This document shows positions 36,901 to 45,861 of a stretch of DNA of 64,000 bases, one piece after another. The number at the start of each line of letters is the position of its first letter. The stretch's first letter is position 1. The notes under the pieces were generated by a model. It saw only the letters and a program-made list of their open reading frames with translations, was not told the origin of the DNA and did no database searches. Source of the DNA: Gelidibacter japonicus (GTDB lineage: Bacteria; Bacteroidota; Bacteroidia; Flavobacteriales; Flavobacteriaceae). Location of the stretch: the NCBI RefSeq assembly GCF_010725055.1, contig NZ_BJKB01000002.1, positions 124,001 through 188,000 on the forward strand, given 5' to 3'. Position numbers and translations under genes: made by a program.

Positions 36901-37255
36901 TAAGGTGATGATTGACCAAGTCAACAAAGACGTGATCTCCTTCTTGTTTAAAGGTGAATTGCCATCTGAAACCACAGATGCCATCCAGGAAGCGCGTCAA
37001 ACACGCTCCAAAGAAAAGCTGGAAACCAATAAGGAAGAAATTCCAAATTTGGACGAACGTTCCTCACAAAGCAGAGCTGCCGGAAATACACAGCGCCATG
37101 AAGTCGTAGAAACCATTGTTCGCGACAAACCTAAAATTGGCCGTAATGATCGGGTGACCATTAAACACGTGTTGAGCGGTGAAAACAAAACCCTAAAATA
37201 CAAACAAGCTGAACCTTTAATATCTAAAGGAGATTGGGTGTTGACGGAAGATTAA
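33902..37255 (+). CDS. secA: Preprotein translocase ATPase SecA
   Basis: An 1117-residue motor of the Sec export system. Walker A is MQTGEGKTL (about residues 193-201), DEVD box near 299, [13 protein letters not shown] just before, motif [21 protein letters not shown] near 525, helicase motif [11 protein letters not shown] near 680, and [12 protein letters not shown] near 720. It is about 200 residues longer than E. coli SecA, the usual size in Bacteroidota. The C-terminus lacks the CxCxSGxxxxxCH zinc motif and ends in a [20 protein letters not shown] segment. A TATCTTTG -7 box lies near 33800. A strong terminator follows. Confidence 0.97.
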   Translation: [1117 protein letters not shown]

Positions 37256-37299
37256 CCCAATTCTTGCGAAGTCAGTCCTGAAAATTCGGGATTATACAT

Positions 37300-37340
37300 A
37301 AAAAGAGGGTATCTCATAACACTTGAGATAGCCTCTTTTT
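37300..37340 (+). terminator. Terminator after secA
   Basis: AAAAGAGGGTATCTCA pairs with TGAGATAGCCTCTTTTT around a short loop, closing with a T-run. It may also serve the convergent gene. Confidence 0.85.
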
Positions 37341-37407
37341 CTAGTTTACCTGCGTTCTCCTATCAGAGACATGTCTCAAGTTTTCAATTCTATAGACTCG
37401 TTTTGAT

Positions 37408-39888
37408 TTAAAAATGAGAATCTAATGAGATTGATCTTTCTTCAAAAATAACTGAACCATCATGAACAACTCCCTCAATAAATAAGGTCACGGGCACTTT
37501 AGGCGTTGCTATGGTCAACGTAATGTTGCCATATGCATCTGGCACAAGTTTAGGTTTCCAATCAACAGTACCATATTGTTTATAAAAATCATCGGTGTAA
37601 TATTGATATTTCGGTACGTAGAATTTTTTCTCAACACTAAATGTCAAAGGCAGATCAACTCCTAATCCAGTCTTTCTGTTGTCCGGAAGATCAGAACCAT
37701 AATAAGAATAGATTTTAAGAACCCCACCGGACCCCCTAACGCCATGACCCAATCCACCTTTATTGATTTCAACATAATCCACATTGTTGAGCGGGAAATG
37801 ATTTAACATTGTTTGGTCCACGATCTGCACATCATCTAAAAAGACGGTCATTGGTTTTTTCTTAATCGTATAATCTATCACATCATCAGCAGGAGCTGAA
37901 GAGGATGACCTATGCCCTATAATATAAGGTCCATAATTTGCAGGCGAATTATTTTTAAGTCCGGAAGACCCTACATATAAAGCAAACCCTCCATTAAATT
38001 CATCAACAGTCAATCCTAAAAAATGTAGATAGTCAGTAAGTGTAGCAAATGACATTCTATCTGCCTCCTCAACAATTTTTATCTTTCCATATTTATGCTC
38101 GCCAAGCTTTTGGATTCTTGTCATGGTTTTACTTACCCGAGTTGAAACAGTTATTTCGTCCAATTGCTGCATATCATTCAATTTTTCAAATTGGATAGCA
38201 TTGTTGAGGCTCATACTGATATTATAATCAAACTTCGGATTCAGATAGACTGATTTGGTAGACAGCTCGGGAATAGCGTTCGGAAACGATTGAACATATA
38301 GCTTTGCAGTCTCCAACTCATTGTTTTCCTTAACTTTGGACAAGTACAAACGGTTGTTCTCCATAGGAAACACATTGTCTATCATAAAACTTTTATCGTT
38401 TTTGTTGACCTTGAACGTTTGTGCATCGGTTTCACCTATGGCATGCATGAGATATGAGCTTGTTGGCTCGTTGCCCGGAGAATTTATATTGACCTTATAT
38501 CTGATTCCCTGTTCAAAGGCATAATATGGCTTATTGGAGGTACTGAAAATACTGTTCCAATCATAACTGCTCCAACCTTGGGTAATTAACAGATTGTCCA
38601 ATTCAAACTGTTTCTTAGCATCTATGTCAGTAAAATAATATTTGGCCTGTTCAATTTCTCCCTTAACATAGGGCTGCAAATAGACATAAGAGACCATATT
38701 ATGATGTTTGTTATAGGATTTGGTCTCTTTGGGCAGGACCGAAACACTTATGTTGCTCAGGGACTTGGTATCTATATTTTTGAAATTAAGGGCTACAGCA
38801 ACGGAGTCCTTTGTTTTTGATGCTGAAATGTCATCCGATGTCAAAATGTTCAATCCCTCATAATTGAAAAACAGTCGCTCAGAAATTGGTTGTTTGTTTT
38901 CATTGAAGAGCGTCAATATATGGACTCCAGGAGGAGCAATGGTCAAATCGATGGCTGTTGTCACGGTGGTCTGGTCAGTAAATCTGACATCGATTACAGT
39001 GGTTTTGTCTCCGTTGTGCCATAACAAACTATATGTTTTATTTTTTATTAAATCCAAACTTTCTGCATTGGTCACTACGGAAATAAAGACCTTTGACTTC
39101 GTTCTGTTAAGAGAAATAACAACTCCCCTTTCTTCAATTTTTTGGTTAAGATTGAAATCGAAATCCTTATTGCCATGAGTAAGCCTGATCCTATAAGGGG
39201 TATTAATCTCTGCAAACAATGGAAATTTACCGATGCCCAATTTATTGGTCTTAAAGGATGTCAACACCTCATTGTTTTTGCCAAATACCGTTCCTTCTAT
39301 ATAAGGTACACCATAACCCAAATTATCCTTGACTACCACCCCGACCGTGTTGGAGACGCCATGGAGAAGATGACCACTTTCCGGCAAAAACTGCGCATCC
39401 AACTCATTCGTTGTCCTTTGTGTTTCAATAAATTTCTCGCTATCCGGGTCTATAACTCTAATCGATTCTACATAATGATTTTGTTCTGTAAAATTAAGCA
39501 TCCAATTGGTGTAGGCCTTTATCCTGTAATAGCCTGAAGTAAAGCTAGAATCAATAATGAAGGTATTTGATCCCACGCCATCCATTATCCTGATCAACTT
39601 TTTTGCTATGGTCTTATCGTTTTTATCTTCGATAGAAACATAAAGGTTGGTGGTAAGGTTGGAAGGCTTTTTATCCTTCTTGTCAAAAACATAAGCCGTG
39701 AAACCGATTGCCTCCCCTTTTATATAGGTTGATTTGTTAAGGTGCAAATAGGCAACTTCTCTTGCGCCTTCAGTATAATTCTGGTAGGCAGACAACAAAT
39801 CGCTGTCGCCCTGGGCCAAAGCCAAGAAGCCATTTAGAATGACCGTTATAAGAAGAAAGGGCTTGTGGCTAGGTTTTAGGGTTTTCAT
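37408..39888 (-). CDS. MG2/carboxypeptidase-like protein with TonB plug domain
   Basis: An 826-residue exported protein. The start MKTLKPSHK gives a signal peptide ending near ALAQG; a promoter box lies between this ATG and an earlier in-frame one, which decides the start. The N-terminal half has alpha-2-macroglobulin MG2-like beta domains (YLHLNKSTYIKGEAIGFTAY near residue 35). The C-terminal part has a TonB plug-like domain: TVFLDDVQIVDQTMLNHFPL and VDYVEINKGGLGHGVRGSGG. No 22-strand barrel follows, so it is not a transporter. Such proteins are common in Flavobacteriia; function is unknown. Confidence 0.8.
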   Translation of the reverse strand: MKTLKPSHKPFLLITVILNGFLALAQGDSDLLSAYQNYTEGAREVAYLHLNKSTYIKGEAIGFTAYVFDKKDKKPSNLTTNLYVSIEDKNDKTIAKKLIRIMDGVGSNTFIIDSSFTSGYYRIKAYTNWMLNFTEQNHYVESIRVIDPDSEKFIETQRTTNELDAQFLPESGHLLHGVSNTVGVVVKDNLGYGVPYIEGTVFGKNNEVLTSFKTNKLGIGKFPLFAEINTPYRIRLTHGNKDFDFNLNQKIEERGVVISLNRTKSKVFISVVTNAESLDLIKNKTYSLLWHNGDKTTVIDVRFTDQTTVTTAIDLTIAPPGVHILTLFNENKQPISERLFFNYEGLNILTSDDISASKTKDSVAVALNFKNIDTKSLSNISVSVLPKETKSYNKHHNMVSYVYLQPYVKGEIEQAKYYFTDIDAKKQFELDNLLITQGWSSYDWNSIFSTSNKPYYAFEQGIRYKVNINSPGNEPTSSYLMHAIGETDAQTFKVNKNDKSFMIDNVFPMENNRLYLSKVKENNELETAKLYVQSFPNAIPELSTKSVYLNPKFDYNISMSLNNAIQFEKLNDMQQLDEITVSTRVSKTMTRIQKLGEHKYGKIKIVEEADRMSFATLTDYLHFLGLTVDEFNGGFALYVGSSGLKNNSPANYGPYIIGHRSSSSAPADDVIDYTIKKKPMTVFLDDVQIVDQTMLNHFPLNNVDYVEINKGGLGHGVRGSGGVLKIYSYYGSDLPDNRKTGLGVDLPLTFSVEKKFYVPKYQYYTDDFYKQYGTVDWKPKLVPDAYGNITLTIATPKVPVTLFIEGVVHDGSVIFEERSISLDSHF

Positions 39889-39906
39889 GGCATAGAGGTT
39901 TAAAAA

Positions 39907-39936
39907 CAAATATATCAAAAAATAGCACGGTTCAAA
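39907..39936 (-). promoter_or_regulatory. Promoter of the MG2/plug protein gene
   Basis: On the minus strand TTTG, 18 bases, TATATTTG: the same boxes and spacing as at wza. The -7 box lies about 19 bases before the chosen ATG. Confidence 0.72.
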
Positions 39937-40072
39937 TATTGTTTTCGCAGTATGACGGCAGATCAAAAAAGCATTATAGGGCAACATGGTGTCTATAGAG
40001 GCCGTTTGATATTAAAAGTAAATTATTCTGATTTAAAGTTAGAAAAACATGATGACATTTGAAATCGTTCTC

Positions 40073-40104
40073 GATGATATTACATAATCAAAAAAAATAT
40101 CATC
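40073..40104 (+). promoter_or_regulatory. Inverted repeat abutting the start codon of the barrel gene
   Basis: GATGATATT (40073-40081) and AATATCATC (40096-40104) are perfect 9-base arms with a 14-base loop, ending directly before the ATG at 40105. It could be an operator or a leader hairpin that limits ribosome entry. Confidence 0.5.
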
Positions 40105-40773
40105 ATGAATCACGCAAACAACAAACTCAAAATTCTAGGTCTCGCATATATCTTATGCGTGTCTTTTACCGTAACGGCACAAGATTTCACTTATGGGGCC
40201 AAAGCCGGTCTTAATATTGCAGAACTTAAATTTGATGACAATAGCACCATGAAATCACTTATAGGAGTTCATGCTGGCCTGTTCGGCAATTATGCCATCA
40301 ACGAAAAATTTGCCATTCAGCCGGAGCTCTTCTTTTCAACCGGTGGCTCAAAATACAGTTATAATTATATTGTCGCCATGGCTGCTGATGTTGAAATGAG
40401 AAATACGGCAACTACTGCAAGTTATGAGGCTTCGGGAAAGATCAAAACGAGTTATATAACACTCCCGGTTATGTTGCAATTCAAAATTATAGATGCCCTT
40501 TATATAGAAGCTGGTCCTCAATACAACTTTTTACTCTCTATCAAAGAATCCTTTAATGATAGTCCCGAAGAAGACATTAAAGAATATTATAAAACTGGTA
40601 CATTTGGATTTGGTGTAGGCATTGGCTATGATTTAACAGCCTTTGTTCCTGGTTTAAAGATCGGTGTGAGATATACCGGAGATCTTTCGGATATGAATAA
40701 AGAAGAGGTCGGTGCAGGAAACATAAAAAGCCAGATGTTTCAAGTAGGTGTTTCCTATGGATTCTCCAAGTAA
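40105..40773 (+). CDS. Outer-membrane beta-barrel protein (PorT-like family)
   Basis: A 222-residue protein with a signal peptide (cut near VTAQ-DF, about residue 25) and amphipathic beta strands of an eight-strand barrel: FTYGAKAGLNIAEL, GVHAGLFGNYAI, FAIQPELFFSTGGSKYSY, YITLPVMLQFKI, LYIEAGPQYNFLLS, FGFGVGIGYDLT and a final strand ending MFQVGVSYGFSK. The terminal aromatic strand suits BAM-dependent insertion. PorT is named as a fold relative only; this is one of many small barrels in the group. It stands alone, with its own terminator. Confidence 0.85.
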   Translation: MNHANNKLKILGLAYILCVSFTVTAQDFTYGAKAGLNIAELKFDDNSTMKSLIGVHAGLFGNYAINEKFAIQPELFFSTGGSKYSYNYIVAMAADVEMRNTATTASYEASGKIKTSYITLPVMLQFKIIDALYIEAGPQYNFLLSIKESFNDSPEEDIKEYYKTGTFGFGVGIGYDLTAFVPGLKIGVRYTGDLSDMNKEEVGAGNIKSQMFQVGVSYGFSK

Positions 40774-40798
40774 GCACGTTCATAAATCAAATCAAATT

Positions 40799-40831
40799 AA
40801 AAAGGAGGCTGTCTTAAAGGCAGCCTCTTTT
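40799..40831 (+). terminator. Terminator after the beta-barrel gene
   Basis: AAAGGAGGCTG, loop TCTTAAAGG, CAGCCTCTTTT; a strong stem with a T-run. Confidence 0.88.
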
Positions 40832-40935
40832 CTATTCGGACAAGCAAAGGCACCTCTTTGGTTGGTGAAAAAAATATTTCAACTGCAAGGCTTCATAGCC
40901 CAAATATTCTCCTTATTTTTCCATAAATTTCGACT

Positions 40936-43900
40936 TTGAAAACCCCAAAAGCCAAGATAGAAAAATCTGCAAAGCAACTATGGCTTAAAAGAATTACCAT
41001 AAGCCTAATGGTCATCCTATTATTGCCCATTGGACTCTTCACCATTGGTTGGCTCAATAGGGATAGTGTTATTGACGTACTACAAGAGTGGTATGCCGAA
41101 AACACCTCTGGGACATTAACCATCGGCAAGGTAAATGCTCAGTTTTTAAGCGGCTTCCCAAATGTTGTTTTTACGCTCAAAGACATCAAACACACCAATA
41201 GAGATTCTATTTCTGACCAGGTGTCAAGCCTCGAGATCAACGAAGCAAAACTGGAAATAGGTGCTGGAAAGCTATTAAGAGGGCAGATTGTCTTTAAAGA
41301 TATCACCATCAAAAATGCCGAATTCCATTCAGAGGTCATGTCGAACAAATCCTTAGCATATCATCAGCAACTAAAAAAAATCAAACAACAAGCAAGGCAA
41401 AAAGGTTTCCAACTACCAGATTGGGTCAATCCCACGGATGCGAACGTCGTTTTGGAAAATGTCAAATATATTACCAAGGACAGCGTTCTAAACAAATATT
41501 TCAATCTTCACATCCACAAAATTAAAGGGGCGTTTAGGGGAGATGGCTTAAAATTACAAGGCAACTCCAATATGGATATAACGGTCAACAACCTTGGATT
41601 CAATACTACCAAAGGCAGTTTCTTCAACGGCGCAGTAGTAAAAGGCGCCTATAATTTTAGTGTAGATTTGGAAAAGAACTTTATAGAAGTTTCAGAATTT
41701 CCACTTAAAATTGACGATCAGACCTTTCTCTTGAGTGCCAATTTTGATCTTACGGACATCACGGAATACAAATTTGAATTGCAGAACTCAAGTACAGATT
41801 TCAAGGCCCTTAAAGGTTTGCTTACGGATAGTATTTCTGAAAAACTCAAAAATTATGAGATCCTTAAGCCTCTCACAACCAATCTCAAATTAGCCGGAAA
41901 ATTCGCCTATGGAAACAATCCTGATATAAATGCCAAATTTTCTACCACCGACAACGAGGTGATCATTGCCGATAAATTCCATTTTATGCAAACCTCTTTT
42001 AGCGGCCACCTGACCAACGATCTCTATAAGACCGATAGTTTAAGGAAGGAAAAAAAGTCGGTAAAGGATTTTAAAATCACCTTTGACACCTTGGTTTCCA
42101 AATTAGAGACAGTAAAAGTTGATATTCGCAATTCCTATTTTCAAAGCACGCCCGAAACCTTAAATTTTATAGACGCCAATGTGCGACTCCATGGGGATAA
42201 CGAAGATTTAGCAACAATTATCGAAACCGACAATTTTGATTTTAAGGGAGGAAAATTCCGATTGGATGCGCACTTTTCGGGAGATATTCAACATCCTTTC
42301 GAATTTTTAAACAAGGCTACAGGGAGATTCAATTTGAACAATACACACGTTATCCTTAAAAAAAATGGACTGCAATTACCTGTACAATCTATTACTGTTT
42401 CGTTAGAAAGGGAAAACTCCATTTTAAAGGAGCTAACCATTAACTTGCCTAATGGTGAAGATTTAGTGTTAAAGGGAAGCTTAAAAAATATTGCGGGAAT
42501 TTTATCCAAGGCGCCAACCGTCCCCACAACGAGTCAAATCTCATTAAATTCTAAAAACCTAAACGTCAATGAAGTGATTGCCATGGCGAAAAGCTTTGTG
42601 CCAAAAACCAATACGCCGGTGGACGATAGAAAAAATCTACACGAAACCCTTGAGGCCATTTATAGTCAATTCCATCCTCAGTTCAACATCAATGTGGATT
42701 CATTAAGATATAACGATGTGGTCATTTCAGACTTAATTTCGACTATGGAGTTGATCAATTCTGAAACTATTTTATTGAAGAATTTCGACTTCAAATACAA
42801 TGAAGCAGTAACCAATCTGAAAGGTAATGTTAGGGTTCACGGACCACAAAGCATATTGAAAGATGCGGTCTATATGAATGCTGAAGCAAGTTCAAGTGGT
42901 CCCATCTCCGTTTTCAAAGAGTTGTTCAATATTCAGTTGTTCAGGATAGATTCAGGCGATTATAAGTTCAACGGACATGTTACCGGGAATGTAAAAGAAC
43001 TCAGCGAGCTTCTGAATAGCGCACGGGGTGATTTGACCTTAACCAACACCAATCTCCACTATGAGCCTGCGGAAATGGATATCACAATGGATTCTCTATC
43101 CCTTTTTGTTGATAATTCTGATATTCTGCTTAAGGAATTCAATTTGGAAATTGATGACCTCCATTCCATAAATCTCGATGGAAGCATCAAACAGTTTCCA
43201 GTTTTTTTATTGGATGACAAAAAGGGATCGGGTGCTGTATTTTTGAATCTCACCGCAGCTTTTATCGACGGCGATGAGGTGTTGGCCACCATAAACTCCT
43301 TTAAGAATGAAGATAAACCAAAGGCCCAAAAGAGCAAAAAAGCATTACATAATATATTTGAAGACATCAACAGGTTCAACCCAAAGATTCAAATACGACT
43401 CGATTCTTTAAAATATAAAGGCTTGATAACAGAAAACATCAATTCCCAAATCTTTTTTGAAAATGATTCCATTCTTAAATTAAACCATTTGAATTTACAT
43501 TATAAAGAGACGGTGGCAAACGCACATGGTGAAATCATAGCGCATTCGAGCCAGGTGGAGTTACTGAAGGATAATCCGTTTGACCTTGATTTTTCGGTCA
43601 AGGTAAAAGGGAAATCTGAAGATCTGAATGATTATTTAAAGACGACCAATTTCATATTTAAGTCGGGTGATTTTGAGTTTATCGGAAACTACAAAGCTGA
43701 GTCCAAAGATTTGAAGTTGTTGAATGCTGAGGGATTTGGCGACCTGAAAATGGCAGGGACAACTGTCGATTTCAAGGCTGCTGGGCTTCAAATCCCGGTA
43801 GACAGCCTGCATGTAGAAATAATCAACGATGTTGCAACGCTTAAGACGCTTGATATCCAATTGCCCGGAAAAAGCATGGTCTATTTTTCGGGGACCATTG

Positions 43901-44895
43901 ATAATTTTTCAGGATTTATCAATGGACCACAGGATATCAACCAACACAGTTCCAGCTTTTCCATTTACGCCCCTTATTTGGACACCTCCCATATTAAGGA
44001 ATTTATCGAATCGACAAAATCAAATCCAAAAATAAAGGACGCCAGGCCTTTTGATCTCAAAAAGTGGAAGTCGACCATGACAGATATCAACAGCTCATTT
44101 TATCCTGCAATAGACATCGAAATTGACACCTTAAAACATGATGATTTTAATGTCACCGATTTTGATTCGAAACTGTTGTTTGAAGAGGAGAATTTTATGA
44201 TTGATGACATGGCGTTCAATAGCTTTGGGGGCAAGCTATCATTAGACCTCGCTTTAGGAGTTGAAAATACCGAAAACACTCCCTTCGTTATTGAAATGGA
44301 AGTCAATGACATAGCGCTCGATCAATTTCTGGACAGCGTAAATTATTTTAATAATGAAAATTTAAGGCAAGCCGATAGCATTAGAGGCTTTCTAAACTAT
44401 GTGGTAAAAGCCACTGGAACGCTGGATGAACTAGGGAAGCTGAACATGGATTCAATGAATGGTACTCTGCAGTTGGATCTGGAAGATTTGGCGATTTATA
44501 ACTACAAACCCCTAATGGAAGCTATTCCGTTGATGAAAGACGAGCGCTTTAAAAACCTGAGATTCCAACCCATTGTCCAAACTTTCGAAATCAAGAAAGG
44601 TGAAATCATCATCCCAAGAACAGAAATTCAGTCGTCAGCTCTCCATTTATTTGCCGAAGGCCGATTAAAACTAAAAGAACATATCAATATCTGGTTATCG
44701 GTGCCATGGACAAACCTAAAAAGCAGTGACGGTATAACTTTACCGGAAAAAACGATGTATGAAGGTGTAGGAGCTAAATTCTTTTTACAGTTGGTTCAAG
44801 ATAAAAACAGTAAAAAGGCCAGAAAACAAAAGCTAAAAGTCAAGTTTAAACTTGGAAATAGAAAATTGCGAAAGATGCGGGCGAATTCAAAGTAA
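40936..44895 (+). CDS. AsmA family envelope protein
   Basis: A 1319-residue protein with one N-terminal membrane helix (about residues 18-36, ITISLMVILLLPIGLFTIGW) and a very long periplasmic part built of repeating beta segments, as in AsmA/TamB-like bridge proteins. Repeated blocks of the form F-x-F-KGG-K/D-F-x-L (DFKGGKFRLDAHFSGD; IFKSGDFEFIGNYKAE) recur about every 300 residues. The AsmA C-terminal domain is near 1150-1290. Such proteins are thought to carry phospholipids between membranes. The start codon is TTG. The C-terminal tail is Lys-rich. Confidence 0.87.
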   Translation: MKTPKAKIEKSAKQLWLKRITISLMVILLLPIGLFTIGWLNRDSVIDVLQEWYAENTSGTLTIGKVNAQFLSGFPNVVFTLKDIKHTNRDSISDQVSSLEINEAKLEIGAGKLLRGQIVFKDITIKNAEFHSEVMSNKSLAYHQQLKKIKQQARQKGFQLPDWVNPTDANVVLENVKYITKDSVLNKYFNLHIHKIKGAFRGDGLKLQGNSNMDITVNNLGFNTTKGSFFNGAVVKGAYNFSVDLEKNFIEVSEFPLKIDDQTFLLSANFDLTDITEYKFELQNSSTDFKALKGLLTDSISEKLKNYEILKPLTTNLKLAGKFAYGNNPDINAKFSTTDNEVIIADKFHFMQTSFSGHLTNDLYKTDSLRKEKKSVKDFKITFDTLVSKLETVKVDIRNSYFQSTPETLNFIDANVRLHGDNEDLATIIETDNFDFKGGKFRLDAHFSGDIQHPFEFLNKATGRFNLNNTHVILKKNGLQLPVQSITVSLERENSILKELTINLPNGEDLVLKGSLKNIAGILSKAPTVPTTSQISLNSKNLNVNEVIAMAKSFVPKTNTPVDDRKNLHETLEAIYSQFHPQFNINVDSLRYNDVVISDLISTMELINSETILLKNFDFKYNEAVTNLKGNVRVHGPQSILKDAVYMNAEASSSGPISVFKELFNIQLFRIDSGDYKFNGHVTGNVKELSELLNSARGDLTLTNTNLHYEPAEMDITMDSLSLFVDNSDILLKEFNLEIDDLHSINLDGSIKQFPVFLLDDKKGSGAVFLNLTAAFIDGDEVLATINSFKNEDKPKAQKSKKALHNIFEDINRFNPKIQIRLDSLKYKGLITENINSQIFFENDSILKLNHLNLHYKETVANAHGEIIAHSSQVELLKDNPFDLDFSVKVKGKSEDLNDYLKTTNFIFKSGDFEFIGNYKAESKDLKLLNAEGFGDLKMAGTTVDFKAAGLQIPVDSLHVEIINDVATLKTLDIQLPGKSMVYFSGTIDNFSGFINGPQDINQHSSSFSIYAPYLDTSHIKEFIESTKSNPKIKDARPFDLKKWKSTMTDINSSFYPAIDIEIDTLKHDDFNVTDFDSKLLFEEENFMIDDMAFNSFGGKLSLDLALGVENTENTPFVIEMEVNDIALDQFLDSVNYFNNENLRQADSIRGFLNYVVKATGTLDELGKLNMDSMNGTLQLDLEDLAIYNYKPLMEAIPLMKDERFKNLRFQPIVQTFEIKKGEIIIPRTEIQSSALHLFAEGRLKLKEHINIWLSVPWTNLKSSDGITLPEKTMYEGVGAKFFLQLVQDKNSKKARKQKLKVKFKLGNRKLRKMRANSK

Positions 44896-45249
44896 CATCC
44901 CATGACTACAACAGCAAACTTTATAAAAATCCATGAAACAGCCGATTTCCCAACAAAAATTAATACTATTTAAGAATGTTTGATTTTTTTAGAACGATTC
45001 TAAATCAGTCAAAACTGAAGATAAAAAAGACTCATTATTTATCTTTAACAAAATAATTCCCCATCTTAGATACAGAATATGAACAGATTAAGAAATTAAA
45101 AGTCGTCGCAACAAATAGTCTTTCGCTTAACTTATCGGTAACGATTTTTGCTTGAACGATTTTCGTATTTGCTTTTTCAATTAAATATGACGAATATCAG
45201 TTAATCCAATAATCTATTTGGTTATTTTTAACATACAATTCACAATCGT
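44896..45249. other. Leader region of the nrf operon
   Basis: No gene. Near 44988-45004 lies a perfect palindrome TTTAGAA-CGA-TTCTAAA, extended outward by TGATT and AATCA, either a weak terminator of the AsmA gene or an operator. I find no convincing -33/-7 pair for nrfH. Confidence 0.5.
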
Positions 45250-45849
45250 ATGAAGTTTAATTTAAAAATACTTCCGGAAAAAGGCTCTTCGTGGCGCACA
45301 TTTGCGGTTTTTGCAATTGCGGTTGTAATGGGCATGGGGTTTTTTCTTATGCGTGAAGCTGAAGTGGTATCTTACCTATCAGATAATCCGCAAGCCTGCG
45401 TTAACTGTCACGTCATGACCCCAGTTTATAATAGTTGGATGCACAGTTCCCACAGAGAATGGGTGTCATGTAATGGCTGCCACGTTCCGCAAGACAATAT
45501 TTTTAATTCCTATTATTTCAAGGCTAAGGATGGACTGTACCATTCGGCTGTTTTTACGGCCAGAGCAGAACCAGATGTCATCACCATGCGTGAAGCCTCA
45601 GAAGAGGTAGTTCAAAACAACTGTATCAGATGCCATGTCCAACAAGTGACCCAAGTCAAATATGATGGCTGGCTCGATAATCACAGAGAAAACCGCACCG
45701 AAAGAGCCTGTTGGACCTGCCATCAAGAAGTCCCACACGGCCGTATCCATGGACTATCGACCGTAAAATATAATATCGCCCCATTGCCAACCGATCAGGA
45801 AGAAATGGTCATCCCAGAATGGTTGGCAAAAGAAATTGAAGCACAATAA
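45250..45849 (+). CDS. nrfH: Cytochrome c nitrite reductase, small membrane subunit
   Basis: A 199-residue NapC/NrfH quinol dehydrogenase that passes electrons from menaquinol to NrfA. One N-terminal membrane helix (about residues 17-34). Four heme motifs: CVNCH (50-54, followed by V-M, the NrfH heme-1 pattern CxxCHxM), CNGCH (74-78), CIRCH (125-129) and CWTCH (154-158). It lies 12 bases ahead of nrfA and forms an operon with it. Confidence 0.96.
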   Translation: MKFNLKILPEKGSSWRTFAVFAIAVVMGMGFFLMREAEVVSYLSDNPQACVNCHVMTPVYNSWMHSSHREWVSCNGCHVPQDNIFNSYYFKAKDGLYHSAVFTARAEPDVITMREASEEVVQNNCIRCHVQQVTQVKYDGWLDNHRENRTERACWTCHQEVPHGRIHGLSTVKYNIAPLPTDQEEMVIPEWLAKEIEAQ

Positions 45850-45861
45850 ACCGTAATTATT

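Noticed and set aside
39889-39987. 33-codon N-terminal extension of the MG2/plug protein
   Set aside because: A TTTG-N18-TATATTTG promoter lies inside it, and the shorter form begins with a proper signal peptide.
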